From NCBI GenBank assembly GCA_048054495.1, contig JBGMQN010000113.1, forward strand, positions 25,905-89,904: 64,000 bases of DNA, given 5' to 3'. A program made the position numbers and the translations under genes. The notes below the pieces were generated by a model that was given only the letters and a program-made list of their open reading frames with translations, searched no databases and was not told where the DNA came from. Origin of the DNA: JADFRG01 sp048054495 (GTDB lineage Bacteria > Chloroflexota > Anaerolineae > Anaerolineales > E44-bin32). Shown here piece after piece: positions 61,563 to 64,000 of the stretch (the stretch's first letter is position 1; each line of letters starts with the position of its first letter).

Positions 61563-63131
61563 ATGACTAGATTGATCAAACGTGAAAGGCTCATTCTGCT
61601 GGCAGTCTTCACTGCCGGCATGACGACCTTGGCCATAGAGATTACGGCCGCCCGATTGCTGGGCACGGTGTTTGGTACCACCAACATCGTGTGGGCCAAC
61701 ATCATCGGACTTATCTTGATCTATTTGGCCGCCGGTTACTTCATCGGCGGTCGGTGGGCCGATCGCTCTCCCCATACCGACACCTTCTACCGCATCATTG
61801 CCTGGGGGGCATTCACCGCCGGCCTGGTGCCGCTGGTTGCCAAACCGGTGCTTCGACAGGCAGCGGTCGCGGTGCAGGCACTGGACGCGGCGATCATGGT
61901 CGGATCCTTCATTTCAGTGCTCGTTCTGTTCGTTGTCCCGATCACTCTGTTGGCCTGCGTTTCCCCCTTCGCCATTCGTCTCACGATTACGGAGACGGCG
62001 GAGGCGGGCCGCACTTCGGGAAGGGTGTATGCGGTATCCACCGTGGGCTCTATCCTCGGAACGTTTATTCCCGTGCTATGGCTGATCCCGACGATCGGCA
62101 CCGCGCGTACGTTCCTGCTGTACAGTCTGGTGCTGCTGGTCCTGGCACTTGGCGGTCTGGCCTATGAGGGCGGTTTCCGCAAGATGCTGCGATACGCATG
62201 GATGCCGATTGCCCTGGTCGTGTTATCCTATCTGGCCCTTTCGGGTCCAATCAAAGACGGTTCGCTGTACGAGACGGAGTCGTCTTACAACTACATCCAG
62301 GTCGTGGACAACAACGGCGTGCGCCTGCTCTACCTGAATGAGGGCCTGGCGGAACATTCGAAGTATCTGCCGGAGGAAGGGGCACCCCCATACGGATACG
62401 GCACGTGGGAGATGTTTCTGGCCGCGCCCTTTTTCAATCCCGCCCCAGTGGAGCTAGATGACCTTGAACGAGTGGGTTTGATTGGATTGGCTGGTGGCAC
62501 GATTGCGAAGCAGTATTCAGAGGTATTCGGACCGGTACCTATCGATGGATGGGAAATCGATCCGGAAATCATTCGTGTCGGCCGCGAATACTTCGATATG
62601 AACGAGCCAAACTTGAATGCAATCGTGGCCGATGGTCGCTGGGGCCTTGAACAAAGCGAGCAGCTCTATTCGGTCATCGCCATCGATGCCTATCGCGCGC
62701 CCTATATCCCCTGGCAACTAACCACCGTTGAGTTTTTCCAAAACGTGGCGGAGCATCTCGACGATCGGGGGGTCTTGGCGATAAACGTGGGGCGTACTGC
62801 TGAGGACAGACGTCTGATCGAAGCACTGGCTGGAACGATCCAGGCCGTCTTTCCCTCGGTATACCTGGTGGATGTGCCGGGCAGTTTCAATTCACTGCTG
62901 TATGCTACGCGAAATCCAACGCGTGCTACCAACCTGGTTGAAAACCTGCTGGCCCTGGAAGAACGCGGGGCGCCGACTGAACTGCTCGATGTGCTCAACC
63001 GTGCAACGGCAAACATCCGAACCACGCCCGAAACAGACATCGTGTTTACGGATGATCGTGCGCCGGTCGAGCAGCTGATCAACTCGATTGTGCTCCAATT
63101 TATGCTGGGGGGGATGGAAGGATTGCCTTGA
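61563..63131 (+). CDS. Fused membrane/spermidine-synthase-like protein
   Basis: Predicted 522 aa. The N-terminal about 220 residues have six to seven membrane helices. The C-terminal half is a SAM/decarboxylated-SAM Rossmann domain: IGLAGGTIAKQ, IDGWEIDPEIIRVG and VIAIDAYRAPYIPWQLTT follow the aminopropyltransferase pattern, including an acidic residue in ID. Such fusions are called fused MFS/spermidine synthase. No substrate is fixed. The stop TGA overlaps the next ATG by one base. Confidence 0.85.
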   Translation: MTRLIKRERLILLAVFTAGMTTLAIEITAARLLGTVFGTTNIVWANIIGLILIYLAAGYFIGGRWADRSPHTDTFYRIIAWGAFTAGLVPLVAKPVLRQAAVAVQALDAAIMVGSFISVLVLFVVPITLLACVSPFAIRLTITETAEAGRTSGRVYAVSTVGSILGTFIPVLWLIPTIGTARTFLLYSLVLLVLALGGLAYEGGFRKMLRYAWMPIALVVLSYLALSGPIKDGSLYETESSYNYIQVVDNNGVRLLYLNEGLAEHSKYLPEEGAPPYGYGTWEMFLAAPFFNPAPVELDDLERVGLIGLAGGTIAKQYSEVFGPVPIDGWEIDPEIIRVGREYFDMNEPNLNAIVADGRWGLEQSEQLYSVIAIDAYRAPYIPWQLTTVEFFQNVAEHLDDRGVLAINVGRTAEDRRLIEALAGTIQAVFPSVYLVDVPGSFNSLLYATRNPTRATNLVENLLALEERGAPTELLDVLNRATANIRTTPETDIVFTDDRAPVEQLINSIVLQFMLGGMEGLP

Positions 63132-63814
63132 TGGATACAACTTCACAACCTGGATGGCTCACTACCTCCCGCATATTCCTGCAAGCGCTCATTCCGGTGA
63201 TCCTGGTGCTGACCAGCGTGCGGCTGATGATGAGCAATACCTTCGTGCGCTTCAATTATGCCTTGCCTGGCTTCCCGAGGGATCAGTACGGGTTTACCCA
63301 AGAGGATCGGCTGCAGCACGCGCCGATCGCCCTTGAGTATCTGCTGAATGATGCGGGAATCGAGTTCCTTGGGGATCAGCAGTTTGAAGATGGCACCCCG
63401 GTCTACAATGCACGCGAGCTCGGCCACATGGTCGACGTCAAGCAGATCACCCGAGCAGCCCTAAACGTCTGGCGCCTCGGACTGGTTGCGGCGATCGTCA
63501 CCAGTGTGCTGTTGTGGAGATTCGCCAGCAGTCAGTATCTCTGGGAGGCCCTGCAGGGCGGTGCCAAGCTGACCGCGCTTGTCATGCTCATTCTGCTTGT
63601 GGGATTGATCGTCGCGTTCTCGGTGCTCTTCGTTGCCTTCCACGAGGTCTTTTTCGATCCTAATACGTGGACCTTCCTGTTCAGCGACACCCTCATTCGG
63701 CTTTTCCCCGAACGTTTCTGGCAGGTGGCCTTTACTACCCTTGGCGTAGCGACTCTGATCCAGGCCGGCCTGCTGTACTTGATCTCGCGCCTCTTGCTCT
63801 CGCGCACCGCATAG
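63131..63814 (+). CDS. DUF1461 integral membrane protein (TIGR01906-like)
   Basis: Predicted 227 aa, five membrane helices. The loop FNYALPGFPRDQYGFTQEDR with the following YNARELGHMVDVKQI stretch is typical of this family. ATG 63131 is chosen over the adjacent TTG. A 6-bp hairpin GCGCAA/TTGCGC follows the stop. Function unknown. Confidence 0.82.
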   Translation: MDTTSQPGWLTTSRIFLQALIPVILVLTSVRLMMSNTFVRFNYALPGFPRDQYGFTQEDRLQHAPIALEYLLNDAGIEFLGDQQFEDGTPVYNARELGHMVDVKQITRAALNVWRLGLVAAIVTSVLLWRFASSQYLWEALQGGAKLTALVMLILLVGLIVAFSVLFVAFHEVFFDPNTWTFLFSDTLIRLFPERFWQVAFTTLGVATLIQAGLLYLISRLLLSRTA

Positions 63815-63948
63815 CGCGCAATGCTCAATCTTGCGCATAGCCGTAGCTCAGCATCCACATGATTGCCGCACAGGGTGATACGAGAATGCCAGGCAGGGTG
63901 AGATGGGGCAATCGGAGGGAGGCCGGTGCAGCGACTGGGGAGCGAAGG

Positions 63949-64000
63949 CTACGCGCCGAACTTATTGAGGCGGCCGGCGTGGGCGAGCAGCAGCGCCATC
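63949..64000 (-). CDS. C-terminal end of a minus-strand gene, partial
   Basis: From the window edge the minus strand reads ALLLAHAGRLNKFGA and stops at TAG 63951-63949. Codon use is like the neighbours. It is too short for a family call, and another minus frame is open as well. Confidence 0.3.
   Translation of the reverse strand, partial: MALLLAHAGRLNKFGA

Noticed and set aside
1..64000. CRISPR array, rRNA genes, complete insertion sequence or prophage
   Set aside because: No regular direct repeats, no rRNA-like stretches and no transposase were found; the only recombinase homologue lacks its Tyr.

Overview
The window looks like one scaffold of a Chloroflexota genome, most likely Anaerolineae-like. 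The evidence is a GC content in the high fifties, the gene repertoire (site-2 protease, MoeA plus a MoeA-binding-domain fusion, CT398-type zinc ribbon, 7TM-GAF regulator, YfhO-type membrane proteins, a phage-holin/phosphodiesterase fusion, DUF1461) and many promoters of the form TAnnnT followed 6 to 10 bases later by a start codon. It is probably a short-read or metagenome assembly: both 100-N gaps are flanked by the same 55 bases on each side, so each gap is a scaffolding artefact inside an intact gene. The lineage is inferred from gene content and was not tested by a search.

Region 1-9.3 kb: a partial PrsW-like intramembrane protease runs off the left edge. Next come a selenocysteine tRNA with its promoter and a site-2 protease. 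A minus-strand block follows, read from 9266 down to 2394: proline dehydrogenase, SDR, DinB, cupin-like protein, UbiA prenyltransferase, MoeA and MoeA-PBP. Region 9.4-11.8 kb looks foreign or rearranged: a 5' tRNA half, tRNA-Lys(CUU), a frameshifted gene, a DEAD-box helicase and a 3' tRNA half whose acceptor strand is complementary to that of the 5' half.

Region 12-23 kb: a lone receiver protein, a LysM/M23 envelope peptidase, DUF2007, a translationally coupled pair of unknown proteins, tRNA-Arg(UCU), two small proteins, UvrB, a PHP hydrolase, PolX and DegV. Region 23-32 kb: an ACT-domain protein with no ordinary start codon, damaged-looking small membrane genes, a full partner-switching set (STAS protein, anti-sigma-type kinase, membrane PP2C phosphatase), a tyrosine-recombinase homologue without its tyrosine, purine nucleoside phosphorylase, a GNAT enzyme and a membrane 7TM-GAF regulator with a possible C-terminal helix-turn-helix.

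Region 32-52 kb: FtsK, a CDP-alcohol phosphatidyltransferase, Lgt, an ABC exporter whose permease is fused to a SpoIIM-like domain, a cNMP-binding protein, Hsp20, Lon with a histone-H1-like tail, a receiver protein, a PHP-AlbA fusion, MogA, the holin-phosphodiesterase fusion, then PgeF, YggS, YggT and DUF167. A membrane NACHT-HEAT protein and a CT398 zinc ribbon lie on the minus strand. Region 52.9-63.8 kb is one long plus-strand run of polytopic membrane proteins: a duplicated two-gene unit (type A, YfhO, type A, YfhO), a further membrane protein, a membrane-fused spermidine-synthase-like enzyme and a DUF1461 protein. Overlapping start and stop codons imply translational coupling. The set could act in surface glycan or lipid-linked sugar handling, which is inference.
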